Positions 1 to 9,589 of a stretch of 64,000 nt of DNA are shown one piece after another. Below the pieces are notes generated by a model, which made no database searches, was not told where the DNA came from, and saw only the letters and a list, made by a program, of their open reading frames with translations. This DNA comes from Clostridium fermenticellae (GTDB taxonomy: Bacteria; Bacillota; Clostridia; Clostridiales; Clostridiaceae). The stretch is taken from the NCBI RefSeq assembly GCF_003600355.1, contig NZ_CP032416.1:1384183-1448182 (forward strand), given 5' to 3'. Position 1 is the first letter of the stretch. Every line of letters starts with the position of its first letter. The translations under genes and the position numbers were made by a program.

Positions 1-979
1 TGAGGGATATTCTAATGATATATGTGCTTACGCAAGAATAAGTTTGGCATATATGAAATTAAAGGATGCACCAGAACAGAATATGCCACAGCCAGATTTT
101 TTATTATGCTGTAATAATATCTGCAATTGTATGATTAAATGGTATGAAAATATTTCCAGGGAATTAAATATACCTTTAATTTTAATAGATATTCCATTTA
201 ACCCGGATTATAAGGTATCAGATGCTCAAGTTGCTTATGTAAAAGGTCAATTTTTGGATGCTATTAAGCAGTTAGAAAAAATTACAGGTAAGAAATGGAA
301 CAATGAAAAATTCAAAGAAGTTATGAAAATTTCAAACCGTACCTCTAGAGCATGGCTTGAAGCTACTAGCTATACAAAATATAAACCTTCACCATTAAAT
401 GGATTTGACTTACTAAATCATATGGCAGTAGCTGTATGTGCCAGAGGAACTATAGAGGCAGCAGAGGCATTTGAAACTTTATTAGAAGAATACAAAAAGG
501 CAGTAAAAGACGGTACCAGTACATTCCGCGCAGAGGAAAAACACAGAATTATGTTTGAGGGAATTGCTTGTTGGCCTCACCTGCGTGTTACATCTAAGGG
601 ATTAAAGTCAAGAGGAATGAACATGGTAGCAACAATATATGCCGATGCATTTGGACTTATATATGATGATCTAGATGGTCTTGTAAGAGCATATTGTGGA
701 GTTCCTAATGCTATGTGCCTTGAACTTGCTCGTGATAAAAGAATTGCTATAGCTAAAAAAACTGATGCTAAAGGATTATTAGTTCATACTAATAGATCTT
801 GTAAGCTTTGGAGTGGATTTATGTATGAAATGAGCCGTCAAATAGGAGAGGAATGTGATATTCCTGTTACAACTTTTGATGGAGATCAAGCAGATCCTCG
901 TAATTTTTCAGAAGCTCAGTACGAAACACGTGTACAAGGACTAGCTGAAATTATGGAAGCAAATAAGGGAGGTAAATAA
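1..979 (+). CDS. hadB: 2-hydroxyacyl-CoA dehydratase, first subunit (5' end outside window)
   Basis: This is one subunit of a [4Fe-4S] 2-hydroxyacyl-CoA dehydratase, which removes water from (R)-2-hydroxyacyl-CoA to give the enoyl-CoA by a ketyl-radical route. The frame is open from base 2, upstream of any possible start, so the gene is cut by the window edge; about 325 residues are visible against roughly 400 usual for the family. The stretch CCNNICNCMIKWYE carries cysteines of the kind that hold the cluster. Only one base separates its stop from the next gene, so the two subunits are co-translated. The ATP-dependent activator expected for this family (HadI/FldI type) is not in the window and may lie upstream. 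The substrate (lactoyl-, 2-hydroxyisocaproyl- or aryllactyl-CoA) cannot be told, so the symbol denotes the family. Confidence 0.85.
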   Translation, partial: EGYSNDICAYARISLAYMKLKDAPEQNMPQPDFLLCCNNICNCMIKWYENISRELNIPLILIDIPFNPDYKVSDAQVAYVKGQFLDAIKQLEKITGKKWNNEKFKEVMKISNRTSRAWLEATSYTKYKPSPLNGFDLLNHMAVAVCARGTIEAAEAFETLLEEYKKAVKDGTSTFRAEEKHRIMFEGIACWPHLRVTSKGLKSRGMNMVATIYADAFGLIYDDLDGLVRAYCGVPNAMCLELARDKRIAIAKKTDAKGLLVHTNRSCKLWSGFMYEMSRQIGEECDIPVTTFDGDQADPRNFSEAQYETRVQGLAEIMEANKGGK

Positions 980-980
980 A

Positions 981-2105
981 ATGGCTGCATTAGATGAATT
1001 ATTAAAAAAATTTCACGAGATTGCTTCAAATCCAAAGAAGCAGTTTAAATCATATCTTAAAGATGGTAAAAAGGTAGTTATTTGTGCTCCTGTTTATACA
1101 CCTGAGGAAATTGTTCATTCTATGGGATTTGTACCTATGGGGGCATGGGGAGCAGATATTGAAATTAAAGAAGCAAAAAAATATTTTCCGGCATTTATAT
1201 GCAGTATATTGCAATCTGTTCTAGAGCTCGGAATTAAAGGTGAGTATGATGGAGTGTCTGCTATTATAGTTCCTTCACTTTGTGACTCACTAAAATGCCT
1301 TGGGCAAAATTGGAAATATGCTGTAAAGGATATTCCATTTATACCTATGACATATCCACAAAATAGAGCAAATGAAGTTGGCAAACAATTTACGAAAGCT
1401 GGTTATGAGAGAGTTGTTAAGGATCTGGAAGCGGCAACTGGAGAGACTTTTTCCGAGGAAAAGCTTAAAAAATCAATTGAAATATACAATGCGCATAATG
1501 CCGCAATGAGGTGCATAAGTGATCTGCTAATAGATTACCCACAAATAACAGCTTCTGTGAGAAGTGACATATTTAAAAGTTCATATTTTATGACAAAAGA
1601 AGAACATACTGAATTGTTAAATGAATTAATAGAAGTGTTAAAGAAAAGTGATAATGTGGAAAACAAAAAGATAAAGATTGTTACTTCAGGAATACTCGCT
1701 GATAGTAAAAATTTATTAAAGATTTTGGATGATAATAATATGCAAATAGTTGCAGATGATGTAGCAGCAGAATCACGTCAGTATAGAGTTGATACTAAAT
1801 CAATGCCGTCATCACTGGATGCATTAAGTGAAAAATTTTCTGAAATGGGCAACTGTTCTGTATTATACGATGTAGATAAAAAACGTGCTGATTACATTGT
1901 GCAACTAGTGAAACGTACAGGAGCTAAAGGGGTTCTCATATTTATGACTAAATTCTGTGATCCAGAAGAATTTGATTATGTGTTTGTAAAGAGGGCACTT
2001 GATGCAGCAGAAATTCCAAGTGCTTTGATAGAAGTTGATAGGCAGATGGTTAACTATGAACAAGCTAAGACAATAATTGAAACTTTTAAAGATATGCTTT
2101 CTTAA
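981..2105 (+). CDS. hadC: 2-hydroxyacyl-CoA dehydratase, second subunit
   Basis: This is the partner subunit of the preceding dehydratase; at 374 residues it has the normal length for the HadC/FldC/LcdB group. It starts at an ATG two bases after the upstream stop, with the ribosome binding site GGGAGG inside the end of the first subunit gene. The text VPSLCDSLKCLGQNW and a C-terminal MTKFCDPEEFDY supply cysteines in the positions typical of cluster ligation. In the family the two subunits form a heterodimer with one or two [4Fe-4S] clusters and are activated by one-electron transfer from a separate activator. Adjacency to acyl-CoA ligase, CoA-transferase and enoyl-CoA reductase genes supports a complete 2-hydroxyacid reduction route. 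Substrate is not determined. Confidence 0.87.
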   Translation: MAALDELLKKFHEIASNPKKQFKSYLKDGKKVVICAPVYTPEEIVHSMGFVPMGAWGADIEIKEAKKYFPAFICSILQSVLELGIKGEYDGVSAIIVPSLCDSLKCLGQNWKYAVKDIPFIPMTYPQNRANEVGKQFTKAGYERVVKDLEAATGETFSEEKLKKSIEIYNAHNAAMRCISDLLIDYPQITASVRSDIFKSSYFMTKEEHTELLNELIEVLKKSDNVENKKIKIVTSGILADSKNLLKILDDNNMQIVADDVAAESRQYRVDTKSMPSSLDALSEKFSEMGNCSVLYDVDKKRADYIVQLVKRTGAKGVLIFMTKFCDPEEFDYVFVKRALDAAEIPSALIEVDRQMVNYEQAKTIIETFKDMLS

Positions 2106-2177
2106 TATTTAGATTATGATTAAAGCCATAGATAGATATTATGTATCTGTCCAAATTAGAGAAGGAAGAGTTGATGT

Positions 2178-3746
2178 ATGGAATTAAAAAATGTGACAAT
2201 AGGAAAAATTTTATCGGATAAAATTGAGAAAATGCCTGATAAGAATGCAATCGAATATGAAAATGTATTTTATACATGGAGGGAACTTTATGATATTTCT
2301 GATAGACTTGCAATTGAGTTCCTAAAATATGGAATTGGATATAAGAGTCATGTTGCTATATGGAGCACTAATTCTCCTGATTGGATAGTTACTTATCTAT
2401 CATTGGCAAGGATAGGAGCTATTTCTGTATTAATTAATCCGAATTATAAGGAAAATGAGTTAATTCAAATTTTGGAATATTCAGATGTAGAATATGTATG
2501 TTATGGCAAACTTGCAGTTTGTAACGATATTGTCAGCTGCCTTAAAAATAAAAAGATAGGAAAGATAAAAAGGTACATACCTATAAATATGGCAACTGAT
2601 TTAAAAGATGATGGCACATTTTCTATATCTCTAGAAGATATGGAAAAACTAAAAAAGGCTGAATTGAAAGTTACACCTCAAAGTATAGCAAGTATGATAT
2701 TTACATCAGGAACAACATCTTTGCCAAAGGGAGTAATGCTCACCCACTATCAGCTTGTAAATATATCTATTGAAGCAACTGAAGAGATGAGGTGGACAGA
2801 GGAAGACAGAATGTGCATAGCACTTCCATTGTTCCATTGTTTTGGATTGAGTGTTGGCCTTCTTGCAAGTCTTTATAAGGGTTTTTGCATCTATTTATTA
2901 TCTAAATTTAGAACTACATGTGTTTTGAAATGTATAGATGAATATAAAATAACTTTACTAAATGGTGTACCCACGATGTTTTTAGCTCTACTAAATAATT
3001 CCGGGAGAAAAAATTATGACTTGATTTCTTTGAAGTCAGGTATAATTGCTGGCTGTACAGTTTTTAAAGAAGATTACTTAAAAATACAGAAAGAATTAAA
3101 ACTTGAAAAACTTCAGCAATCTTACGGTCAGACCGAGGCGTCTCCAAGTATAACTTTTAACAATTATGATGATCCAATTGCTATAAAGTCTGTTTCAGTT
3201 GGAAAAGTAATTTCTAATGTAGATCTCAAAATTGTAAGCACAGAGGATGGGCATGAGTTGAAAGCCTATGAAGATGGAGAAATTATTGTAAAGGGATTTA
3301 ATGTTATGAAAGGCTATTATAGGCTTCCAGAGCAAAATAGCAAAAAGATTACTAAGGATGGCTGGCTTTATACAGATGATATTGGACATGTTGATGATGA
3401 TGGAAATCTGTATATAACTGGCAGAAAACAGGAGATTATAATCCGCTCTGGTGAAAATATATCACCAAAGGAAATTGAAGATGTTATTATCAGATATTTT
3501 GACGTTGACCAGGTAAAAGTGTTTGGAATACAGGCACCTTTTGTGCAGGAAGAAATAGTTGCGTGCATTATTGCTAACTGTGGTAAGACAATACATATTG
3601 ATAATTTGAAGGAATACTTAAAAAAATATTTGGCTGATTATAAGGTCCCAAAGTATATTTATATCTTCAATAAGTTTCCACTAAATGCTAATGGAAAAAT
3701 AGATGTGAAAAAGCTAAAAAAAGAAGTTCAATTAAGAATAGGTTAG
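2178..3746 (+). CDS. AMP-forming acyl-CoA synthetase / ligase
   Basis: The 522-residue protein belongs to the ANL superfamily of adenylate-forming enzymes, which activate a carboxylic acid with ATP and CoA. The P-loop-like motif TSGTTSLPKGVMLTH (around residue 175), the GRKQEIIIRSGENISPKEIE hinge and lid region, and the C-terminal catalytic-lysine context NANGKIDVKK are all present. It lies 72 bases after the dehydratase and 11 bases before the acyl-CoA dehydrogenase, in the same operon. In the caffeate-reducing operon of Acetobacterium an analogous ligase primes the first CoA ester, and the CoA-transferase then takes over by CoA recycling; a similar priming role is inferred here. The acid activated is unknown. 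Confidence 0.85.
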   Translation: MELKNVTIGKILSDKIEKMPDKNAIEYENVFYTWRELYDISDRLAIEFLKYGIGYKSHVAIWSTNSPDWIVTYLSLARIGAISVLINPNYKENELIQILEYSDVEYVCYGKLAVCNDIVSCLKNKKIGKIKRYIPINMATDLKDDGTFSISLEDMEKLKKAELKVTPQSIASMIFTSGTTSLPKGVMLTHYQLVNISIEATEEMRWTEEDRMCIALPLFHCFGLSVGLLASLYKGFCIYLLSKFRTTCVLKCIDEYKITLLNGVPTMFLALLNNSGRKNYDLISLKSGIIAGCTVFKEDYLKIQKELKLEKLQQSYGQTEASPSITFNNYDDPIAIKSVSVGKVISNVDLKIVSTEDGHELKAYEDGEIIVKGFNVMKGYYRLPEQNSKKITKDGWLYTDDIGHVDDDGNLYITGRKQEIIIRSGENISPKEIEDVIIRYFDVDQVKVFGIQAPFVQEEIVACIIANCGKTIHIDNLKEYLKKYLADYKVPKYIYIFNKFPLNANGKIDVKKLKKEVQLRIG

Positions 3747-3757
3747 GAGGAAGATTT

Positions 3758-4897
3758 ATGATTTTAACAGAACAACATGAGTTAATTAGAAAATTGGCTA
3801 GAGATTTTGCAGAAAAAGAATTAACGTCAGAAATTTTGGATGAAGTTGAAGCAACGGGAGAATTTCCAGAAGAAATACTGCAAAAAATGGCAAAAGCTGG
3901 TTTCTTCGGAATTAAGGTCCCAAAGGAATTAGGAGGTGCAGGAGCAGATACCCGTGCATATGTAGTTGTTATGGAAGAGATAGCAAGAGTTAGTGGAGTT
4001 GCCAGTATATATGTTTCTACTCCGAATTCACTTTCGGGGGGACCGCTCTTGTTATCCGGGAATGACGAGCAAAAAGAAAAGTATTTAAGACCAGTTGTGA
4101 CAGGAAAAAAGAAACTTTCATTTGCACTTACAGAACCAGGAGCAGGTTCTGATGCAGGTGGACTTACTACAACCGCAGTAAAAGATGGTGATTACTATAT
4201 ATTAAATGGACGTAAGACATTTATTACAATGGCACCGCTTGCGGATTATGCAGTAATCTATGCAAAGACAGATATGGCGAAGGGAACAAGAGGAATATCT
4301 GCATTTATAGTTGATATGAAACAGAAAGGTGTATCTTGTGGTAAATCAGAGGCAAAGATGGGCATTATAGGATGCGCTACAAGTGATATCATTTTGGAAA
4401 ATGTTAGGATACACAAGGGCAACCTTTTAGGAGAAGAAAATGAAGGCTTTATAAATGCTATGAAGACTCTTGATGTAGGACGTATCGGTGTAGCATCACA
4501 GGCTATAGGAATAGCTCAGGCAGCTCTGGATGAATCAATAAAATATGCTAAGGAAAGAAAACAGTTTGGAAGAAGAATAGGGGATTTTCAGGCAATAGGT
4601 TTTATGATTGCTGATATGGCAACAAAGTTAAAAGCTGCTAAAGAATTGGTTTATGATGCTGCTTATTTAAAAGATACAAGAAAGGATGCATCAATGGCAG
4701 CATCGATGGCAAAATATTATGCAGCAGAGGTCTGTAATGAGATTTGTGCAAAAGCTGTTCAAATTCATGGAGGATATGGATTTATAAAAGATTACAAAGT
4801 AGAACGTTTATATAGAGATTGCAGAGTATTCACTATTTATGAGGGAACTTCACAGGTACAACAGCTTGTAATTGCTAGAAAGTTGTTAAAAAAATAG
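3758..4897 (+). CDS. Acyl-CoA dehydrogenase / enoyl-CoA reductase
   Basis: This is a 379-residue flavoprotein of the short-chain acyl-CoA dehydrogenase family. It has the FAD and substrate signature TEPGAGSDAGG, the RKQFGRRIGDFQAIGFMIADM block and the C-terminal IYEGTSQVQQLVIARKLL, with the expected catalytic base Glu362. A good AGGAGG site precedes the ATG. It is followed 18 bases later by etfB and etfA, so it should work with this Etf as an enoyl-CoA reductase (acryloyl-CoA-, caffeoyl-CoA- or isocaprenoyl-CoA-type) rather than in fatty acid oxidation. Whether the complex bifurcates electrons, reducing ferredoxin at the same time, is an inference from the Etf type. Confidence 0.88.
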   Translation: MILTEQHELIRKLARDFAEKELTSEILDEVEATGEFPEEILQKMAKAGFFGIKVPKELGGAGADTRAYVVVMEEIARVSGVASIYVSTPNSLSGGPLLLSGNDEQKEKYLRPVVTGKKKLSFALTEPGAGSDAGGLTTTAVKDGDYYILNGRKTFITMAPLADYAVIYAKTDMAKGTRGISAFIVDMKQKGVSCGKSEAKMGIIGCATSDIILENVRIHKGNLLGEENEGFINAMKTLDVGRIGVASQAIGIAQAALDESIKYAKERKQFGRRIGDFQAIGFMIADMATKLKAAKELVYDAAYLKDTRKDASMAASMAKYYAAEVCNEICAKAVQIHGGYGFIKDYKVERLYRDCRVFTIYEGTSQVQQLVIARKLLKK

Positions 4898-4915
4898 GAA
4901 GGAGAGTTTCAAGTT

Positions 4916-5701
4916 ATGAAAATTTTAGTATGTGTAAAACAAGTACCAGATACAAATGAAGTAAAAATCGATCCAGTAAAAGGTACATTAATAAGGGACG
5001 GAGTTCCTAGTATTTTAAATCCCGATGATGCAAATGCATTAGAAGCTGCACTTGCTATAAAGGATGAAAACCCTGGCACAACAGTGGCTGTTTTAACTAT
5101 GGGGCCACCACAGGCAACAGTTGTTTTGCGTGAATGCATGGCTATGGGGGCTGATGAAGGTTATCTTTTAAGTGACCGTGCATTTGGTGGAGCTGATACT
5201 TGTGCAACATCTACAACTATAGCAGCCGGTATAAAGAAAGTTGGAAAAGTCGATATTATATTTGCTGGAAGACAGGCTATTGATGGAGATACTGCCCAAG
5301 TTGGACCTCAGGTAGCACAGAGACTTGGACTTCCGGTAGTTACTTATGTACAGGATGTAAAATTTGATAAAGACAAAATAGTAGTTCAAAGGCAGATGGA
5401 AGATGGATATGAAGTTATAGAAGTTGAAACTCCTTGTCTTTTAACTGCTGTAAAAGAATTAAATGAACCAAGGTATATGAGTATTTATGGCATAGTTGAT
5501 GCCTATAAAAAAGATATAACTGTATGGAATCATGAAGATGTAGATTTAGATCCTAAAGATTGTGGATTAAATGCATCACCAACACAGGTATTCCGTTCAT
5601 TTACACCACCACCAAAAGGAAAAGGTGAAATACTTAAAGGATCTGTTAATGAAATGGCAGCTACTCTTATTTCTAGATTTGAAGAGAAACATTTATTATA
5701 G
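4916..5701 (+). CDS. etfB: Electron transfer flavoprotein beta subunit
   Basis: This 261-residue EtfB opens with the classic KILVCVKQVPDTNEVKIDP sequence and contains the nucleotide-binding stretch AGRQAIDGDTAQVGPQ, typical of the family. It starts at an ATG after GGAAGGAGAG and ends 15 bases before etfA. With EtfA and the upstream acyl-CoA dehydrogenase it forms the electron-carrying part of an enoyl-CoA reductase complex. EtfB proteins of bifurcating Etfs bind a second FAD in the place of AMP; this protein sits in the same gene order as such systems (dehydrogenase-etfB-etfA), which makes bifurcation plausible but not proven by sequence reading. Confidence 0.92.
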   Translation: MKILVCVKQVPDTNEVKIDPVKGTLIRDGVPSILNPDDANALEAALAIKDENPGTTVAVLTMGPPQATVVLRECMAMGADEGYLLSDRAFGGADTCATSTTIAAGIKKVGKVDIIFAGRQAIDGDTAQVGPQVAQRLGLPVVTYVQDVKFDKDKIVVQRQMEDGYEVIEVETPCLLTAVKELNEPRYMSIYGIVDAYKKDITVWNHEDVDLDPKDCGLNASPTQVFRSFTPPPKGKGEILKGSVNEMAATLISRFEEKHLL

Positions 5702-5716
5702 AAAGGGCGGGTTAAA

Positions 5717-6898
5717 ATGGCTGTAAGAGTTATAAAGGAAAAATGCAAAGGTTGTACTAAATGTGTGAAGAACTGTCCTTTTAGTGCAATTACTATTGAA
5801 AATAAAATTGCTGAAATTGGCAGTTCATGTACCGGATGTGGAGTTTGTGTAAAGAATTGTCCATTTGGAGCAATTGAAAAAGTAGAAGAAAAGAAGGCAG
5901 CAGTTGATTTAAGTTCATATAAAGGTGTATGGGTATTTGCTGAGCAGAGAGGCGGGAAAATAATGCCCGTAGTAATTGAATTGCTTGGAGAAGGTAAAAA
6001 GTTGGCAAAGGAAGTTGGAAGCGAGCTTTGTGCAGTTCTATGCGGAAAAAATGTAAGTGGACTAGCTGATGAGTTATTTGCATATGGTGCAGATAAAGTT
6101 TACATAGCAGATAATGAGGAGCTAGAAAACTATCGTACAGATGCATATTCAAAAGTAATATTTGAAGCAATTACAAAATATAGACCTGAAATTGTATTAT
6201 TAGGAGCAACCCACATAGGGCGTGATTTAGGCCCGTGTCTGGCTGTAAAATGCAGTACTGGACTAACAGCTGACTGCACAAAACTTGAGATAGATCCAGA
6301 TGACAAAAAGATAAAACAGACAAGACCGGCGTTTGGCGGAAATCTCATGGCTACCATAGTTTGTCCAAATAATCGTCCTCAAATGTCAACAGTAAGGCCT
6401 GGTGTTATGGATAAAGCAAGCTATGAAAAAGGACGCAGAGGCAAACTTGTAAAATTAGATGTAGAGTTCAGGAAAGGTGATATTAGAACAAAAGTTATTG
6501 ATATAGTAAAAAAATCAGGAGATATAGTCTCACTTACGGATGCAGATATAATAGTTGCAGGAGGTATGGGACTAGGAAACCAGGAAGGATTTAAACTTCT
6601 AAATAGACTTGCAGATAAATTAGGAGGAACAATAGCAGCATCAAGGGCATGTGTGGATGCAGGCTGGATAGATCACTCATATCAGGTAGGACAGACAGGA
6701 ACAACGGTAAAACCTAAAATATATTTTGCATGTGGTATTTCTGGGGCAATACAGCATTTAGCAGGAATGCAGAATTCAGATTATATAGTTGCAATAAATA
6801 AAAATGAAAATGCTCCTATTTTTGAAGTAGCTGATTATGGTATTGTGGGAGATTTGTATCAGGTAATTCCTGCAATATTAGAAGAGTTAGAGGTGTAA
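5717..6898 (+). CDS. etfA: Electron transfer flavoprotein alpha subunit with N-terminal 2[4Fe-4S] ferredoxin domain
   Basis: The protein is 393 residues long, about 60 more than an ordinary EtfA. The extra N-terminus is a bacterial ferredoxin domain with two cluster motifs, Cys10/13/16/20 and Cys38/41/44/48, each ending in the usual CP. The rest is a standard EtfA ending in the FAD-binding domain ([22 protein letters not shown], then the [17 protein letters not shown] block). This architecture is known from the caffeyl-CoA reductase-Etf complex of Acetobacterium (CarE) and related bifurcating complexes, where the clusters exchange electrons with ferredoxin. It is the last Etf gene of the operon and precedes the CoA-transferase. 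The fused domain links this pathway to the ferredoxin pool and therefore to energy conservation. Confidence 0.92.
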   Translation: MAVRVIKEKCKGCTKCVKNCPFSAITIENKIAEIGSSCTGCGVCVKNCPFGAIEKVEEKKAAVDLSSYKGVWVFAEQRGGKIMPVVIELLGEGKKLAKEVGSELCAVLCGKNVSGLADELFAYGADKVYIADNEELENYRTDAYSKVIFEAITKYRPEIVLLGATHIGRDLGPCLAVKCSTGLTADCTKLEIDPDDKKIKQTRPAFGGNLMATIVCPNNRPQMSTVRPGVMDKASYEKGRRGKLVKLDVEFRKGDIRTKVIDIVKKSGDIVSLTDADIIVAGGMGLGNQEGFKLLNRLADKLGGTIAASRACVDAGWIDHSYQVGQTGTTVKPKIYFACGISGAIQHLAGMQNSDYIVAINKNENAPIFEVADYGIVGDLYQVIPAILEELEV

Positions 6899-6934
6899 TC
6901 TTTAAATTTTAGTAAAATCGAGGAGGAATAAGTT

Positions 6935-8167
6935 ATGAGTAATAAACCATTAGAAGGTATAAAGGTTATTGAATTAGCAAACTTTATAGCTGCTGCAACT
7001 GCGGGACGTTTTCTTGCAGATTTGGGTGCAGATGTTATAAAGATAGAAAGTCCAAAAGGAGATCCACTTCGTTATACAGCACCAAGTGAAGGAAGACCTC
7101 TAGATATGCATGAAAATACTACATGGGATCTTGAGAATGCCAATAAGCGTTGTATTTCTTTAAATATGAAGACTCCAGAAGGGAAGAAAGCTTTCTTTAA
7201 GCTTTTGGATACTGCAGATATACTCATTACAAACTGGAGAGTTCAAGCTTTAGAGCGTGCTGGTTTAACTTATGAATGTTTAAAAGAAAAATATCCAAAG
7301 TTAGTTTATGCAATGTGTACAGGTTATGGAGAATATGGTCCTGACAAAGATTTACCAGGATTTGATTTTACCGCATTCTTTGCAAGAGGAGGTTACCTTG
7401 AGACATTGCGTCAAAAAGGTTCTGTCCCTATGAATGTTGTACCTGGACTAGGAGATCATAATGTAGGTATGAATCTTGTGGCTGGTATATTGGCAGCATT
7501 GTATCAGGCAAAGACAAAGGGAATTGGAGAAAAAGTTACTACAAGTTTATTCCAGACAGCTGTTTTTAATATGGGAATGATGGTTCAAGCTGCACAATAC
7601 AAAGACATAGGTACACCATACCCAATAAATGTTCGCAATGGTAATAATCCACTTTTAGCTGCATGGGAAACAAGGGACGGAAGATTTATACAGACATGTA
7701 CACCTGATTATAACACTTATTATAAGAAACTCATGTCTGCAATTGGAAGAGAAGATTTGGTTGATTCTGATAAATATTTTCCAATTCAGAACGTACAGAA
7801 AACTGGTGTAGGGTATGAGGTATATGACATAGTAATGTCAGCTATAAAGACTATGACTGTTGATGAATGTAGTGAAAGATTGACAAAGGCAGATATTCCT
7901 TTTGCTCTTGCACAATCTTTAGAAGAAATGTTAGTGGATAAACAAGCATGGGCTAATGAATGTTTCTATAGTATGAAATATGACAATGGAAATACAAGGA
8001 CACTTGTTAGACCACCTGTAAATTTTGCTGAAATGGGAGAACCAGAGTATGTACGTGGACCGATGATAGGTGAACAAGGCAGAGAGGTTTTAAAAGAAAT
8101 TGGCTACACAGATGAACAAATAGAGAAATTAATTACAGAAAAAGGGCTTTATATAGAAGAAGACTAG
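6935..8167 (+). CDS. Class III CoA-transferase (CaiB/BaiF family)
   Basis: This 410-residue CoA-transferase family III enzyme would swap CoA between the enoyl/acyl-CoA product and the incoming 2-hydroxyacid, as HadA and FldA do in amino-acid-fermenting clostridia. It begins PLEGIKVIELANFIAAATAGRFLADLGADVIKIE in pieces typical of the family, and the expected catalytic aspartate is Asp174 in VPGLGDHNVG. An AGGAGG site lies just before the ATG. It is the last gene before a strong inverted repeat at 8191-8242, which separates it from the racemase gene. Family III enzymes act without a covalent ping-pong enzyme-CoA release step and fit the CoA-recycling role. Exact acids are unknown. Confidence 0.87.
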   Translation: MSNKPLEGIKVIELANFIAAATAGRFLADLGADVIKIESPKGDPLRYTAPSEGRPLDMHENTTWDLENANKRCISLNMKTPEGKKAFFKLLDTADILITNWRVQALERAGLTYECLKEKYPKLVYAMCTGYGEYGPDKDLPGFDFTAFFARGGYLETLRQKGSVPMNVVPGLGDHNVGMNLVAGILAALYQAKTKGIGEKVTTSLFQTAVFNMGMMVQAAQYKDIGTPYPINVRNGNNPLLAAWETRDGRFIQTCTPDYNTYYKKLMSAIGREDLVDSDKYFPIQNVQKTGVGYEVYDIVMSAIKTMTVDECSERLTKADIPFALAQSLEEMLVDKQAWANECFYSMKYDNGNTRTLVRPPVNFAEMGEPEYVRGPMIGEQGREVLKEIGYTDEQIEKLITEKGLYIEED

Positions 8168-8190
8168 ATTCTGATTCTTAAATATTGAAA

Positions 8191-8242
8191 TTCATGTCGG
8201 TATGTATTAGTAGATCTTTTTCAAGGTGTGTACCGGCATGAA
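8191..8242. other. Long inverted repeat between CoA-transferase and racemase genes
   Basis: The arms TTCATGTCGGTATG and GTGTACCGGCATGAA pair over about 14 positions with a 20-base loop. No T-tract follows, so it is not a classic Rho-independent terminator. It sits 36 bases upstream of the next start and could be an mRNA processing or stabilising hairpin that sets different levels for the two halves of the operon, or an operator. Its role is unknown. Confidence 0.55.
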
Positions 8243-8277
8243 ATATATTATTGTGGGATTGTCGGAGGTGAACATTT

Positions 8278-9570
8278 ATGAAATTTATTGATTTCCCGGA
8301 AATGAGTGTCAAAGTAGAAGGAATGGATAATATAAAAATACCTAAGATGATAAAAATAAGACAGATTTATGATCCATTCAAGATTAAAGACTTAAAATCA
8401 TGGATAGAAAGAGAAATGGAAACTAATCTTTCAGATAAAGACAGCTTTAAGGGAAAAAGAATTTGTATTACAGCTGGAAGTAGAGGCATACCTGACTTAG
8501 ATATAATTATAGGGACTATAATAAGTAAATTAAAAGAATGGGGTTCAAAACCATTTATAATTCCTGCAATGGGAAGCCATGCTGGTGGAACTGCAGAAGG
8601 TCAAAAAGATTTCATAGCATCTTACAATATTACAGAAGAGTCAATGGGCGTTCCTATATTATCCTCAATGGAGGTTGTAAAAATTGGCGAATTAGAAGAT
8701 AAAACTCCTGTATATTGTGATAAGAATGCATATGAGTCAGATGGAATCGTTGTTTTAAATAAAGTGAAACCACACACTGATTTTAGAGGTAAGCATGAGA
8801 GCGGAATGGCAAAAATGATGGCTATTGGTCTAGCAAAACATAAAGGGGCATCAATGTTTCATATGAAGGGATTTTCATCTTTCCCAGAAAGGATTCCTCA
8901 GGTATGTGATGTATTTTTAAAAAATGCACCTGTTGCATTTGGAGTAGGAATTGTTCAGAATGCTTATGATGAAATAAGTAACCTAGAAGTTATGGAAAAG
9001 GAAAAAATTCTTGAAAGAGATGCCGCTTTACTTGAAATAGCAAAGGAAAAAATTGCAAAATTTAAAATACCATCTATTGACGTTCTTATTATAGATGAAA
9101 TTGGTAAAAATATTAGTGGCAATGGATTTGATCCAAATGTCGTAGGAAGAAGTAATTCTCCTGGATTTGAAGATGTCTTAGATTTAAAGAAACTCTTTAT
9201 AAGAGGACTTACAGATGCAACTCATCATAACGCATGTGGATTGAATCATGCAGATGTTACAACAAGAAGATGTGTTTGTGATGTGGATTATGAATCAACC
9301 TGGGTCAACGTGTCAACTGCGACGATGTTAAATGGTGGCCGTATTCCAGTGTATACAAATAATGATAGAGATGCTCTATTACTAGCAATTAGAACTTGTA
9401 CTGGCATAGATTTTGATAAAGTTAAAGTAGTGCGCATTAAAAACTCATCAACAATGGATATAATAGAAGTTTCTGAAAGTTATTATGATGAACTAAAAAA
9501 TAGGGATGATGTTGAAATTTTAAGTGAAGCAAAGGATATAGAATTCGATAAAGAAGGTTTTATTATTTAA
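8278..9570 (+). CDS. larA: Nickel-pincer 2-hydroxyacid racemase, LarA family
   Basis: This 430-residue protein belongs to the LarA / DUF2088 family, which racemises or epimerises 2-hydroxyacids with the nickel-pincer nucleotide cofactor. Residues that match the family active site are visible: GSRG (Arg69), GSHAGG (His101), KVKPHTDF (Lys164, His166) and the following AKHKGA (His188), corresponding to the nickel- and substrate-handling histidines and lysine of lactate racemase. The cofactor genes larC, larE and larB follow 1.2 kb downstream, which strongly supports a pincer enzyme. Many LarA homologues act on malate, phenyllactate or other 2-hydroxyacids, so lactate is only the default guess. 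It would supply the (R)-isomer needed by the dehydratase. Confidence 0.82.
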   Translation: MKFIDFPEMSVKVEGMDNIKIPKMIKIRQIYDPFKIKDLKSWIEREMETNLSDKDSFKGKRICITAGSRGIPDLDIIIGTIISKLKEWGSKPFIIPAMGSHAGGTAEGQKDFIASYNITEESMGVPILSSMEVVKIGELEDKTPVYCDKNAYESDGIVVLNKVKPHTDFRGKHESGMAKMMAIGLAKHKGASMFHMKGFSSFPERIPQVCDVFLKNAPVAFGVGIVQNAYDEISNLEVMEKEKILERDAALLEIAKEKIAKFKIPSIDVLIIDEIGKNISGNGFDPNVVGRSNSPGFEDVLDLKKLFIRGLTDATHHNACGLNHADVTTRRCVCDVDYESTWVNVSTATMLNGGRIPVYTNNDRDALLLAIRTCTGIDFDKVKVVRIKNSSTMDIIEVSESYYDELKNRDDVEILSEAKDIEFDKEGFII

Positions 9571-9589
9571 AATATAAGGGGGAATAGAG

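Noticed and set aside
5793-6170. 125-residue antisense frame inside etfA
   Set aside because: It lies wholly opposite a well-supported gene and is leucine/histidine-rich in the manner of a codon shadow.
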